Shown here: positions 31,749-40,421 of the stretch, in pieces
Position numbering within the stretch: position 1 is the stretch's first letter
How the letters are laid out: each line of letters begins with the position of its first letter
The notes under the pieces: generated by a model
What the model was told of the DNA's origin: nothing
The model's database searches: none
Seen by the model: only the letters and a program-made list of their open reading frames with translations
DNA from: DATARH01 sp035550515
Lineage (GTDB): Bacteria > Pseudomonadota > Alphaproteobacteria > ATCC43930 > CGMCC-115725
NCBI GenBank assembly: GCA_035550515.1
Contig: DASZOZ010000031.1
Location: forward strand, 28,684 to 92,683
Direction of reading: 5' to 3'
DNA: 64,000 bases
Position numbers and translations under genes: made by a program

Positions 31749-34070
31749 GTGCTCTCACGTAACCTTGAAAAGTCGCTGCATCGGGCCCTGGCCTACGCCA
31801 ATGAGCGGCGTCATGAATACGCGACGCTCGAACATCTGCTGCTGGCGCTGACCGAAGACCAGGACGCCATCGCCGTCCTGCGCGCCTGCAGCGTCGATCT
31901 CGACCGGCTGCGCCGCGAGGTGCTCACCTATGTCGACAACGAGCTCGGCAACCTCGTCGCCAGCCATACCGAGGACGCCAAGCCCACCGCCAGCTTTCAG
32001 CGCGTGCTGCAGCGCGCGGCGATCCACGTCCAGTCCTCGGGCCGCGAGGAGGTGACCGGCGCCAACGTGCTGGTCGCGATGTTCGCCGAGCGCGAGAGCC
32101 ATGCCGTCTATTTCCTGCAAGAGCAGGACATGACCCGGTTCGACGCGGTCAACTATATCTCGCACGGCATCGCCAAGGCGCCGGGACGCACCGAAACGCG
32201 TCGCGTCCAGGGCACCGACGAAGACAACGACCGCGGCGAAAAGAATAGCCAGAAGCGCGGCCACGACGCGCTCGACGCCTATTGCGTCAACCTCAACAAA
32301 AAGGCCAAGACCGGCAAGATCGACCCGCTGATCGGCCGCGAGGCCGAGGTCGAGCGGACCATCCAGATCCTGTGCCGGCGGTCGAAGAACAACCCGCTCT
32401 ATGTCGGCGACCCGGGCGTCGGCAAGACCGCGATCGCCGAAGGGCTGGCGCGCCGCATCGTCGGCCGCGAGGTGCCCGAGGTGCTGCTCAACGCGACGAT
32501 CTTCGCGCTCGACATGGGCGCGCTGCTCGCCGGCACGCGCTACCGCGGCGATTTCGAGGAGCGGCTCAAGGCGGTGCTGGCCGAGCTCGAGCAGACCCAA
32601 GGGGCGATCCTGTTCATCGACGAGATCCACACCGTGATCGGCGCCGGCGCGACCTCGGGCGGGGCGATGGACGCCTCGAACCTGCTGAAGCCGGCGCTCG
32701 CCGGCGGCGTCATCCGCTGCATCGGCTCGACCACCTACAAGGAATACCGCAACTATTTCGAGAAGGACCGCGCGCTGGTCCGTCGCTTCCAGAAGATCGA
32801 CGTCAACGAGCCATCGGTCGAGGATTCGATCAAGATCCTGCGCGGTCTCAAGCCGTATTACGAACGGCACCACAAGGTGCGCTACACGGTCGACGCGATC
32901 CGCGCCGCGGTCGAGCTGTCGCACCGCTATATCGGCGACCGCAAGCTTCCCGACAAGGCGATCGACGTGATCGATGAATCGGGCGCGGCGCAGATGCTGC
33001 TGCCGGAGAGCAAGCGGCGCAAGACGATCACCGCCAAGGAGGTCGAGGCCTGTATCGCGACGATGGCGCGCATCCCGCCAAAATCGGTGTCGCGCGACGA
33101 CCGCGAGGTGCTGAAGAACCTCGACCGCGACCTCAAGACCATGGTGTTCGGCCAGGACCCGGCGATCGAGGCGCTGGTCGCGGCGATCAAGCTGGCGCGC
33201 GCCGGGCTGCGCGATCCGGAAAAGCCGATTGGCTCCTACCTGTTCTCCGGCCCGACCGGCGTCGGCAAGACCGAGGTCGCCCGCCAGTTGGCGCGCACGC
33301 TCGGCATCGAGATCACCCGCTTCGACATGTCGGAATACATGGAGCGGCACACCGTCTCGCGCCTGATCGGCGCGCCGCCGGGCTATGTCGGTTTCGACCA
33401 GGGCGGTCTGCTGACCGATGCAATCGACCAGCACCCGCACTCGGTGCTGCTGCTCGACGAGATCGAGAAGGCGCACCCCGACCTGTTCAACATCCTGCTG
33501 CAGGTGATGGATTACGGCAAACTGACCGATCACAACGGCAAGATCGTCGATTTCCGCAACGTCATCCTGATCATGACCACCAATGCCGGCGCCGCCGAGC
33601 TGGCCAAACAGGCGATCGGCTTTGGCAGCGGCATCCGGACCGGCCATGACGAGGAAGCGATCAACCGGATGTTCACCCCGGAATTCCGCAACCGGCTCGA
33701 CGCGGTGATCTCGTTCGCGCCGCTCGCGCCCGAGACGATCGGCCGCGTGGTGGGGAAATTCATCCTGCAGCTGGAAGAGCAGCTCGCCGACCGCAACGTG
33801 ACGATCGAGCTGGAGGCCAGCGCCCGCGCCTGGCTCGCGGAGAAGGGCTACGACCCGCTGTTCGGCGCCCGGCCCCTGGCGCGCATCATCCAGGAGCACA
33901 TCAAGAAGCCGCTCGCCGAGGAGCTGCTGTTCGGCCAACTGGCCAAGGGCGGCATCGTCCGCGTGCGCAAGCACGAGAGCGAAGACAAGCTCGCCTTCGC
34001 CTTTCAGGAGCGCCCGCCCGCCTTGCCGCCCTCCGACGTCGAACCGCAGGAACCGGAGCTGGTGGAGTAG
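31749..34070 (+). CDS. clpA: ATP-dependent Clp protease ATP-binding subunit ClpA
   Basis: A 773-residue AAA+ unfoldase. The N-domain (about 1-145) begins LSRNLEKSLHRALAYA and binds ClpS; the first Walker A GDPGVGKT is at 220-227 and the second GPTGVGKT at 501-508; Walker B motifs (ILFIDEIHT, VLLLDEIEKAH) follow each. The GTG at 31749 is chosen because AAAGGAGAG lies just before it and it gives the conserved start. It forms a hexamer on ClpP; clpP is not in the window. Confidence 0.96.
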   Translation: MLSRNLEKSLHRALAYANERRHEYATLEHLLLALTEDQDAIAVLRACSVDLDRLRREVLTYVDNELGNLVASHTEDAKPTASFQRVLQRAAIHVQSSGREEVTGANVLVAMFAERESHAVYFLQEQDMTRFDAVNYISHGIAKAPGRTETRRVQGTDEDNDRGEKNSQKRGHDALDAYCVNLNKKAKTGKIDPLIGREAEVERTIQILCRRSKNNPLYVGDPGVGKTAIAEGLARRIVGREVPEVLLNATIFALDMGALLAGTRYRGDFEERLKAVLAELEQTQGAILFIDEIHTVIGAGATSGGAMDASNLLKPALAGGVIRCIGSTTYKEYRNYFEKDRALVRRFQKIDVNEPSVEDSIKILRGLKPYYERHHKVRYTVDAIRAAVELSHRYIGDRKLPDKAIDVIDESGAAQMLLPESKRRKTITAKEVEACIATMARIPPKSVSRDDREVLKNLDRDLKTMVFGQDPAIEALVAAIKLARAGLRDPEKPIGSYLFSGPTGVGKTEVARQLARTLGIEITRFDMSEYMERHTVSRLIGAPPGYVGFDQGGLLTDAIDQHPHSVLLLDEIEKAHPDLFNILLQVMDYGKLTDHNGKIVDFRNVILIMTTNAGAAELAKQAIGFGSGIRTGHDEEAINRMFTPEFRNRLDAVISFAPLAPETIGRVVGKFILQLEEQLADRNVTIELEASARAWLAEKGYDPLFGARPLARIIQEHIKKPLAEELLFGQLAKGGIVRVRKHESEDKLAFAFQERPPALPPSDVEPQEPELVE

Positions 34071-34092
34071 CGGCGAGCGCAGCGCGGGGCTT

Positions 34093-34986
34093 TTAATCGA
34101 ACTCGATCGGGAAGTCCGGCGTCACGACGCAATGTTCGAGGATGCCGCGGCCGCCGTTGGGCAGGCGGCGTTGCTTGACGAAACGGTGGTGCGCTTCGGT
34201 GAGCGTGCCGAGGCGGCTCTTGGGGTCGGTCGGCACGTATTGGATCAGGTTGTCGCGAAACCCGCGCCGCGTCACATAAAAGCATTCGAGGCCGCGGCCG
34301 CGGGCCATGTCCTGCTGGCTCTCGGCCATCGGCTTGACCTTGCGGTTGCTGGCGAAATCGGCCCAGTTGGTCGCCAGGCAGCCGCCCGGCGCCAGCGCAT
34401 CGAGACAGCGCTGCCAGAACGCCGCATCGAAATTCGCCGGCCCGCCGGAATTGTAGAGATCGACCAGGATCACGTCGAATTGCTGCGTCGCCGCCGCGAG
34501 ATAGCGCTCGGCGGTGTCGAGCACGACCGGCTGGCCGAGATAGAACCAGCGCTTGGCGATCGACGCGACGGTCTCGTCGCAATCCACCAGGGTGGGCGCG
34601 CATTCCGGCAGATAGGCGCGCATAAAGCGCCACATCGCCGCGCCGCCGACGCCCAGCAGCAGCGCGGTGAGTGGCCGGTCGACCAGCGCGAAGGCGAGCG
34701 ACATCAGCCGCTCGTAGTGAAAGACGAGCTGCGCCGGGTAGAGCAGGTCCATGCTCGACTGCTCGGTGACTTGTTGCGCGCTGCCGAACCAGTTGGTGAT
34801 GGTCTTGTCGAACGGCGCGCCGAACGAGCCGAGCGTGCGGTAATGGCGCTGGCCGCGGTCGAAATCGATGACGAACAGCGATGCGCCGAAAACCGGCGCC
34901 GGACGCAGCAGGCGGATGCGCGCGTCCTCGCCGAAATAATCGTGGATCAGGCGCCGTTGGCGCTCCTCGTCGGGTGTCCTCGCCAT
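34093..34986 (-). CDS. Spermidine synthase-fold protein (class I SAM methyltransferase-like)
   Basis: A 297-residue protein resembling SpeE-type aminopropyltransferases: glycine-rich LLLGVGGAAMWRFM, acidic LVDCDETVASIA and FDVILVDLYNSGGPANF in the order of the Rossmann-like core. True spermidine synthases carry a GGGDG loop; here GVGGAA suggests a different substrate. The shorter Met at 34986 avoids an unlikely basic leader. It is convergent with clpA (22 bases) and divergent from the alcohol dehydrogenase gene. Confidence 0.8.
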   Translation of the reverse strand: MARTPDEERQRRLIHDYFGEDARIRLLRPAPVFGASLFVIDFDRGQRHYRTLGSFGAPFDKTITNWFGSAQQVTEQSSMDLLYPAQLVFHYERLMSLAFALVDRPLTALLLGVGGAAMWRFMRAYLPECAPTLVDCDETVASIAKRWFYLGQPVVLDTAERYLAAATQQFDVILVDLYNSGGPANFDAAFWQRCLDALAPGGCLATNWADFASNRKVKPMAESQQDMARGRGLECFYVTRRGFRDNLIQYVPTDPKSRLGTLTEAHHRFVKQRRLPNGGRGILEHCVVTPDFPIEFD

Positions 34987-35115
34987 AACGCTGCAAGAAT
35001 CGCAAATCCTCACGTCTTGCCAAGGCCTTGTTGAGCGCCGGCGGATTTGCGGCGGCAAAACGCGCTATGCTGGCGCGGCGGCGACGCACTGCCGCTGCTG
35101 ATTCGGAGCCGTGGC

Positions 35116-36111
35116 ATGCGAGCGCAAGTGCTGACCGCCGCGCATCGGCCGCTGACGTTGACCGAGCTCCCCCCGCCCAGGCCGGCGGCGGGGGAGGTGC
35201 TGATCGCGGTCAAGGCCTGCGCGGTGTGCCGCACCGACCTCCACATCATCGACGGCGAGCTGACCCAACCCAAGCTGCCGCTGGTGCCCGGGCACGAGAT
35301 CGTCGGCACGGTGGTCGAACAGGGTGAGGGAGTCGACCGCTTCCGGATCGGCGACCGGGTCGGGGTGCCGTGGCTCGGGTGGACTTGCGGGGTCTGCGCG
35401 TATTGCCGCAGCGGCCGCGAGAATCTGTGCGACCGCGCGCGGTTCACCGGCTACCAGATCGACGGCGGCTATGCCGAGCTGACCGTGGCCGACCAGCGCT
35501 TTTGCTTCCCGCTCCCGGCGGAATTCGACGATGTCGCGGCGGCGCCGCTGCTCTGCGCCGGGCTGATCGGCTACCGCACCTTGCGGCTAGCTGGAGAAGG
35601 AGCCGGGGACGGAGAACGAATCGGAATTTACGGTTTTGGCGCGGCGGCGCATATCGTTGCCCAGGTCGCGAAGTTTCAGGGCCGGCAGGTCTTCGCCTTC
35701 ACCAAGCCGGGCGATCGCGCGGCGCAGGATTTCGCCCGCGGGCTCGGCGCCGCATGGGCCGGCGGCTCGGACCAGCCGCCGCCCGAACCGCTTGATGCGG
35801 CGCTGATCTTCGCGCCGGTCGGGGCGCTGATCCCGGCGGCGCTCAAGGCGACCAGGAAAGGCGGCACCGTGGTGTCGGGCGGCATCCACATGAGCGACAT
35901 CCCGTCGTTTCCCTACGCGCTGCTGTGGGAGGAGCGGGTGATCCGCTCGGTCGCCAACCTGACGCGGCGCGACGCCGAGGAATTCCTGGCGCTGGCGCCG
36001 AAAGCCGGCATCGCCACCACGACCCGTCGCTATCCGCTGACCGACGCCAATCAGGCGCTCGCCGATCTGCGCGAAGGCCGCCTCGAAGGCGCCGCCGTGC
36101 TGGTGCCTTGA
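35116..36111 (+). CDS. Zinc-dependent alcohol dehydrogenase
   Basis: A 331-residue MDR-family dehydrogenase. Catalytic zinc ligands C38, H60 and E61 (GHEIVG); structural zinc cysteines C91, C94, C97 and C105. The cofactor loop is IYGFGAAAHIVAQVA, so GxGxxG is present in a relaxed form. Such enzymes oxidise primary alcohols or reduce aldehydes with NAD(P). It is followed after 49 bases by the formamidase gene. Confidence 0.9.
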   Translation: MRAQVLTAAHRPLTLTELPPPRPAAGEVLIAVKACAVCRTDLHIIDGELTQPKLPLVPGHEIVGTVVEQGEGVDRFRIGDRVGVPWLGWTCGVCAYCRSGRENLCDRARFTGYQIDGGYAELTVADQRFCFPLPAEFDDVAAAPLLCAGLIGYRTLRLAGEGAGDGERIGIYGFGAAAHIVAQVAKFQGRQVFAFTKPGDRAAQDFARGLGAAWAGGSDQPPPEPLDAALIFAPVGALIPAALKATRKGGTVVSGGIHMSDIPSFPYALLWEERVIRSVANLTRRDAEEFLALAPKAGIATTTRRYPLTDANQALADLREGRLEGAAVLVP

Positions 36112-36160
36112 GCGGTCGCGGCATAGGATTTGTTCAGCGCCGAAAGTAGGGGAGCCAGCG

Positions 36161-37114
36161 ATGTCGCAGCATCATGTCGTGTCGTGCGGGCCGGAGCATT
36201 GCCATTGGGGGTTCTTCGACGCGGCGCTGAAGCCGGTGGTGACGGTCGAATCCGGCGATACGGTGCAGGTCGACTGCGTTTCCGGCGGGCCGGACATCCT
36301 ACCCAAGGGCGACCATTGGGAGATCCTCGACGACCATCTGGCGATCCATGCCGGGCTCGATAAGGGCACCGGCGCACATATCCTGACCGGCCCGATCGCG
36401 GTGTCCGGCGCGGCGCCGGGGGATGTGCTGCAGGTCGATATCCTCGGCATTTCGCCGCGGCAGAACTGGGGTTACACGCGCATCCGCCCGCATGCCGGGA
36501 CGCTCCCCGAGGACTTCCCGGTCCGCAAGCTGCTGCACAGCGGCATCGACCGCCAGCGCGGGGTCTGCACGCTGCCCTGGGGCGCCGAGATCGATCTCGC
36601 TCCGTTTTTCGGGGTGATGGGGGTGGCGCCGCCGCCGGTCTACGGCCTGTGCACCTCGATCATCCCGCGCGAGTTCGGCGGCAACATGGATTTGAAGGAG
36701 CTGACCGCCGGGACGACGCTCTACCTGCCGGTCTTTGTACCGGGCGCCAATTTCTCCTGCGGCGACGGGCACGGGGTGCAGGGTGACGGCGAGGTCTGCG
36801 TGACCGCGCTGGAAACCGCGCTGAGCGGCACGTTCCGGCTCACCGTGCGCAAGGATCTGCACTTTGCGCTGCCGCGCGCGGAGACGCCGACCCATCACAT
36901 CACCATGGCGTTCAACGAAGACCTCGACGACGCGGCGAAAGACGCGCTGCGCGAGATGATCAAGCTGATCGGCGAGCGGATGGGCCTCGAAGCGTCCGAC
37001 GCCTACATGTTTTCGAGCCTCGCGGTCGACATGCGGGTGACCCAGCTCGTCGACGGCAACAAGGGCATCCATGCGATGCTGCCCAAGCGTTACGCCACGC
37101 CGGTGCGGGTCTAG
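36161..37114 (+). CDS. Acetamidase/formamidase family protein
   Basis: A 317-residue FmdA/AmdA-family amidase. Typical segments are HCHWGFFDAALKPVVTVESG at the start, GPIAVSGAAPGDVLQVDI and the conserved GDGHGVQGDGEVC, which includes metal-binding His and acidic residues. It would release ammonia from short amides such as formamide or acetamide. GGGGAG ribosome site. It adds to the amide-breaking enzymes of this window (M20, M81, hydantoinase, asparaginase-like). Confidence 0.88.
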   Translation: MSQHHVVSCGPEHCHWGFFDAALKPVVTVESGDTVQVDCVSGGPDILPKGDHWEILDDHLAIHAGLDKGTGAHILTGPIAVSGAAPGDVLQVDILGISPRQNWGYTRIRPHAGTLPEDFPVRKLLHSGIDRQRGVCTLPWGAEIDLAPFFGVMGVAPPPVYGLCTSIIPREFGGNMDLKELTAGTTLYLPVFVPGANFSCGDGHGVQGDGEVCVTALETALSGTFRLTVRKDLHFALPRAETPTHHITMAFNEDLDDAAKDALREMIKLIGERMGLEASDAYMFSSLAVDMRVTQLVDGNKGIHAMLPKRYATPVRV

Positions 37115-37227
37115 CCGCCGGGGCACGTCAACCAGGCGCGTCAACCGGGGGGCGTGCGACACCCCGCAGGCTGCCGCCCGCGCCGCTTATCTGCGATACT
37201 CGCGCCGAGGCGCCGTGAGGACATCGG

Positions 37228-39216
37228 ATGTTTGACGAGATCGGGCATTTCGCCTTGGTGCTCGCGCTGTGCGTCGCCGCGATCCAGGCGGTGGTGCCGC
37301 TCTACGGCGCGGCGAAGGGCGACGGCGCGCTGATCGCGCTGGCGCGGCCGGCGGCGCTGGCGCAATTCATCTTTGTCGGCACCGCGTTTGCCGCGCTGAT
37401 CCATGCCTATGCGGTGTCGGATTTCTCGATGCTCAACGTCGCCGCCAATTCGTCGAGCGCCAAGCCGCTGCTCTACAAGATCACCGGCGTGTGGAGCAAT
37501 CACGAAGGCTCGATGATCCTCTGGGTCTTTATGCTGGCGCTGTTCGGCGCCGGGGTCGCGGTGTTCGGCGGCAACCTGCCGCCGGCATTGCGGGCGCGGG
37601 TGCTGGCGGTGCAGGCGATGATCGGCGTCGGGTTCCTCTTGTTCATCCTGTTCACCTCGAACCCGTTCCTGCGGCTGTTTCCGGTGCCGGCCGACGGCAA
37701 CGGGCTCAACCCGATCCTCGAGGACCGCGGCTTGGCGTTTCATCCGCCCTGCCTTTACGCCGGCTATGTCGGCTTCTCGATCTCGTTCTGTTTTGCCATC
37801 GCCGCGCTGATCGAGGGCCGCGTCGACCCGGCCTGGGCGCGCTGGGTGCGGCCGTGGACCCTGGCGGCGTGGTGCGCGCTGACCATCGGCATCGCGATGG
37901 GCAGCTGGTGGTCGTATTACACGCTCGGCTGGGGCGGCTGGTGGTACTGGGACCCGGTCGAGAACGCCTCGTTCATGCCGTGGATCATCGGCACCGCCTT
38001 GCTGCATTCGGCGATCGTCGTCGAGAAGCGCGACACGCTGAAGGCGTGGACTATTCTGCTGGCGATCCTCACCTTCTCGCTGTCGCTGATCGGCACGTTC
38101 CTGGTGCGCTCGGGAGTCTTGACCTCGGTGCACGCCTTCGCCTCCGACCCGCGGCGCGGCGTGTTCATTTTGCTGCTGCTCGGCATCGCCACCGGCGGCG
38201 CGCTGCTGCTGTTTGCCGTCCGCGCGCCGAGCCTCAAGGGCGGCGGACTGTTCGCGCCGATCTCGCGCGAGGGCGGGCTGCTGCTCAACAACCTGCTGCT
38301 GACCACCGCCGCCGCGACCGTGCTGCTCGGCACGCTCTACCCGCTGTTTCTCGATGTCGTATCCGGCGACAAGGTGTCGGTGGGGCCGCCGTTTTTCGAT
38401 CTGACCTTTGTGCCGATCATGATCCCGCTGCTGGCGGCGATGGCGGTCGGGCCGATGCTGGCCTGGAAACGCGGCGATCTCTGGGCCGCGTTGCAGCGGC
38501 TGAAGCTCGCTTTCGCGCTCGCCGGCGCGGCCTGGGTGCTGACCATGGTCGTCATGGGCTACAAGTCGGTCGGCGCCGCTTGCGGACTGGCGCTCGCCGC
38601 CTGGCTGCTGATGGCCAGCATCGTCGAATGGGCCGAGCGCATCCGCCTGTTTTCCGAGCCGCTGGCCGGCAGCTTTCGCCGCGCGCTGCGCCTGCCGCGC
38701 GCCGCTTGGGGGATGACCTTCGCCCATGCCGGCATGGCGATCGTCGTCGCCGGGATTACCGGCTCCTCGGCCTGGACCGTCGAGAAGATCGAGAACGTCA
38801 AGCCGGGCGGCCGCGTCGACCTCGCCGGCTACACCGTCGTGCTCGACGCGGTCAGCGACGCGAAAGGGCCCGACTACACCGCGACCCGCGCCGACATCCG
38901 GCTGTTGCAGGGCGACGCGCTGGTCGCCGAGATGCACCCGGAAAAGCGGTTTTTCCCGCTGGAAAACGGCAACCAGACCGATGTCGCGATCCGCACCAAC
39001 CTGCTGGCCGATGTCTATGCGGTGATCGGCGACCCGGACGGCAAGGGCGGCTATACGCTGCGGCTGTATTACAACCCGCTGGTGCCGCTGATCTGGCTCG
39101 GCGCCGCGGCGATGGCGTTTGGCGGCCTTGTCTCGCTCTCCGACCGCCGGCACCGCGTCGGCGCCCCCTCGCGCCGCGCCCGCCGCCTCGCCGCGGCGGT
39201 GCAGCCGGCGGAGTAA
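37228..39216 (+). CDS. ccmF: Cytochrome c maturation heme lyase CcmF
   Basis: A 662-residue polytopic membrane protein of the heme-handling family. The periplasmic Trp-rich WWD domain reads WGGWWYWDPVENA (235-247), and VWSNHEGSMILWV is the other CcmF hallmark. With CcmH/CcmG it attaches heme to apocytochromes c in the periplasm. A GAGGA site precedes the ATG. ccmG, ccmH and ccmI follow; ccmA-E are not in the window. Confidence 0.96.
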   Translation: MFDEIGHFALVLALCVAAIQAVVPLYGAAKGDGALIALARPAALAQFIFVGTAFAALIHAYAVSDFSMLNVAANSSSAKPLLYKITGVWSNHEGSMILWVFMLALFGAGVAVFGGNLPPALRARVLAVQAMIGVGFLLFILFTSNPFLRLFPVPADGNGLNPILEDRGLAFHPPCLYAGYVGFSISFCFAIAALIEGRVDPAWARWVRPWTLAAWCALTIGIAMGSWWSYYTLGWGGWWYWDPVENASFMPWIIGTALLHSAIVVEKRDTLKAWTILLAILTFSLSLIGTFLVRSGVLTSVHAFASDPRRGVFILLLLGIATGGALLLFAVRAPSLKGGGLFAPISREGGLLLNNLLLTTAAATVLLGTLYPLFLDVVSGDKVSVGPPFFDLTFVPIMIPLLAAMAVGPMLAWKRGDLWAALQRLKLAFALAGAAWVLTMVVMGYKSVGAACGLALAAWLLMASIVEWAERIRLFSEPLAGSFRRALRLPRAAWGMTFAHAGMAIVVAGITGSSAWTVEKIENVKPGGRVDLAGYTVVLDAVSDAKGPDYTATRADIRLLQGDALVAEMHPEKRFFPLENGNQTDVAIRTNLLADVYAVIGDPDGKGGYTLRLYYNPLVPLIWLGAAAMAFGGLVSLSDRRHRVGAPSRRARRLAAAVQPAE

Positions 39217-39246
39217 GGGCGCGCTCATGCCGCAAAAACGCACCGC

Positions 39247-39364
39247 CCCCGGGCTCGACCCGGGGGGCCACGTCTTCGTCCGCCGCGGCTGGTGGGGAAG
39301 ACGTGGATGGCCGGGTCAAGCCCGGCCAAGGGGACGTGGATGGCCGGGTCAAGCCCGGCCAAGG
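39247..39364. repeat. Family C repeat cluster between ccmF and ccmG
   Basis: One inverted copy (39247-39277) faces two direct copies (39297-39328, 39333-39364) of the GTGGATGGCCGGGTCAAGCC type. The inverted and first direct copies can pair over about 30 bases with a 19-base loop. It splits an otherwise tightly overlapped operon. Confidence 0.85.
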
Positions 39365-39384
39365 CGGTTGCAAAAAGCCGGCCG

Positions 39385-39912
39385 ATGAAGCGCTGGCTCT
39401 ATGTCCTGCCGGTGGTGGTGTTCGCGCTGATGGCGGCGGGGTTCTATGTCGGGCTCGGCATCGACAGCAATGTGCTGCCCTCGGCGCTGATCAACGAGCC
39501 GGCGCCGCAGTTCGACCTGCCGGCGCTGCCCGGCCGCGACAAGGGGTTTTCCACTGCCGACCTCAAGGGCCATGTCAGCCTGGTCAACACCTTTGCATCG
39601 TGGTGCGGGCCGTGCCGCATGGAGCATCCCGTGCTCAACGCCTTGGCCAAGACCGGGCGGGTGCCGATCTACGGCATCAACTACAAGGACACCGGCGACG
39701 CCGCGCTGTCGTGGATCGCCGCGCTCGGCGATCCCTATACGCGGATCGGCGCCGATGACGGCAAGGTCGGCATCGAATGGGGCGTCTACGGCGTGCCCGA
39801 GACCTTCGTCGTCGATGCCACCGGCCATATCCGCTACAAACATGTCGGCCCGCTGAGCCCGGACGACGTCAAGACCAAGATCCTGCCGCTGGTGGCGAAG
39901 CTGCAGAAATGA
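39385..39912 (+). CDS. ccmG: Thiol:disulfide interchange protein CcmG/DsbE
   Basis: A 175-residue membrane-anchored thioredoxin. One N-terminal helix (about 4-25), active site WCGPC (73-77) and the cis-Pro region GVYGVPETFVVD. It keeps apocytochrome heme-site cysteines reduced. An in-frame start inside the upstream repeat would add 31 residues with no family support, so the Met at 39385 is used. Its stop overlaps the ccmH start (ATGA). Confidence 0.95.
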   Translation: MKRWLYVLPVVVFALMAAGFYVGLGIDSNVLPSALINEPAPQFDLPALPGRDKGFSTADLKGHVSLVNTFASWCGPCRMEHPVLNALAKTGRVPIYGINYKDTGDAALSWIAALGDPYTRIGADDGKVGIEWGVYGVPETFVVDATGHIRYKHVGPLSPDDVKTKILPLVAKLQK

Positions 39913-40421
39913 GCCTTTTCCCGTCATGGTGCGGCGCGACGCGGCACTCTTGCTCCGCCAGGGTACTGCTGCCGCTTGTCGTGCTGCTCTGCCTTGCCGC
40001 TCCCGCCCATGCCGTGCGGCCGGACGAGATGCTGTCCGACCCCAAGCTCGAAGTGCGGGCGCGCGAGATCGGCAAGGAACTGCGCTGCCTCGTGTGCCGC
40101 AACCAGTCGATCGACGATTCCGAGGCCGACCTGGCGCATGATCTGCGCGTGCTGGTGCGCCAGCGCCTTGCCGCGGGCGACAGCGACCGGCAGGTCGTCG
40201 ATTATATCGTCTCACGCTACGGCGATTTTGTGCTGCTCAAGCCGCCTTTCGAGCCCTCGACCTGGCTGTTGTGGGGCGGTCCGGCCCTGGTGCTGCTGAT
40301 CGGCGCGGTGGGCGTCCGCCGCTATGTCCGGCGCCAGGCGGCGGCGGTCGCGCCGCCGCCGCTGACCCCCGACGAGGCGCACCGGCTCGCCGCGATACTC
40401 GACGAGAAGGCGGGCTCATGA
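39909..40421 (+). CDS. ccmH: Cytochrome c-type biogenesis protein CcmH
   Basis: A 170-residue protein with an N-terminal signal/anchor (about 17-34), the redox motif LRCLVCRNQSI (C60, C63) and a C-terminal membrane helix (WLLWGGPALVLLIGAVGV). It reduces or presents the apocytochrome CxxCH for heme ligation. The start and stop overlap ccmG and ccmI by four bases each. Confidence 0.95.
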   Translation: MSLFPSWCGATRHSCSARVLLPLVVLLCLAAPAHAVRPDEMLSDPKLEVRAREIGKELRCLVCRNQSIDDSEADLAHDLRVLVRQRLAAGDSDRQVVDYIVSRYGDFVLLKPPFEPSTWLLWGGPALVLLIGAVGVRRYVRRQAAAVAPPPLTPDEAHRLAAILDEKAGS

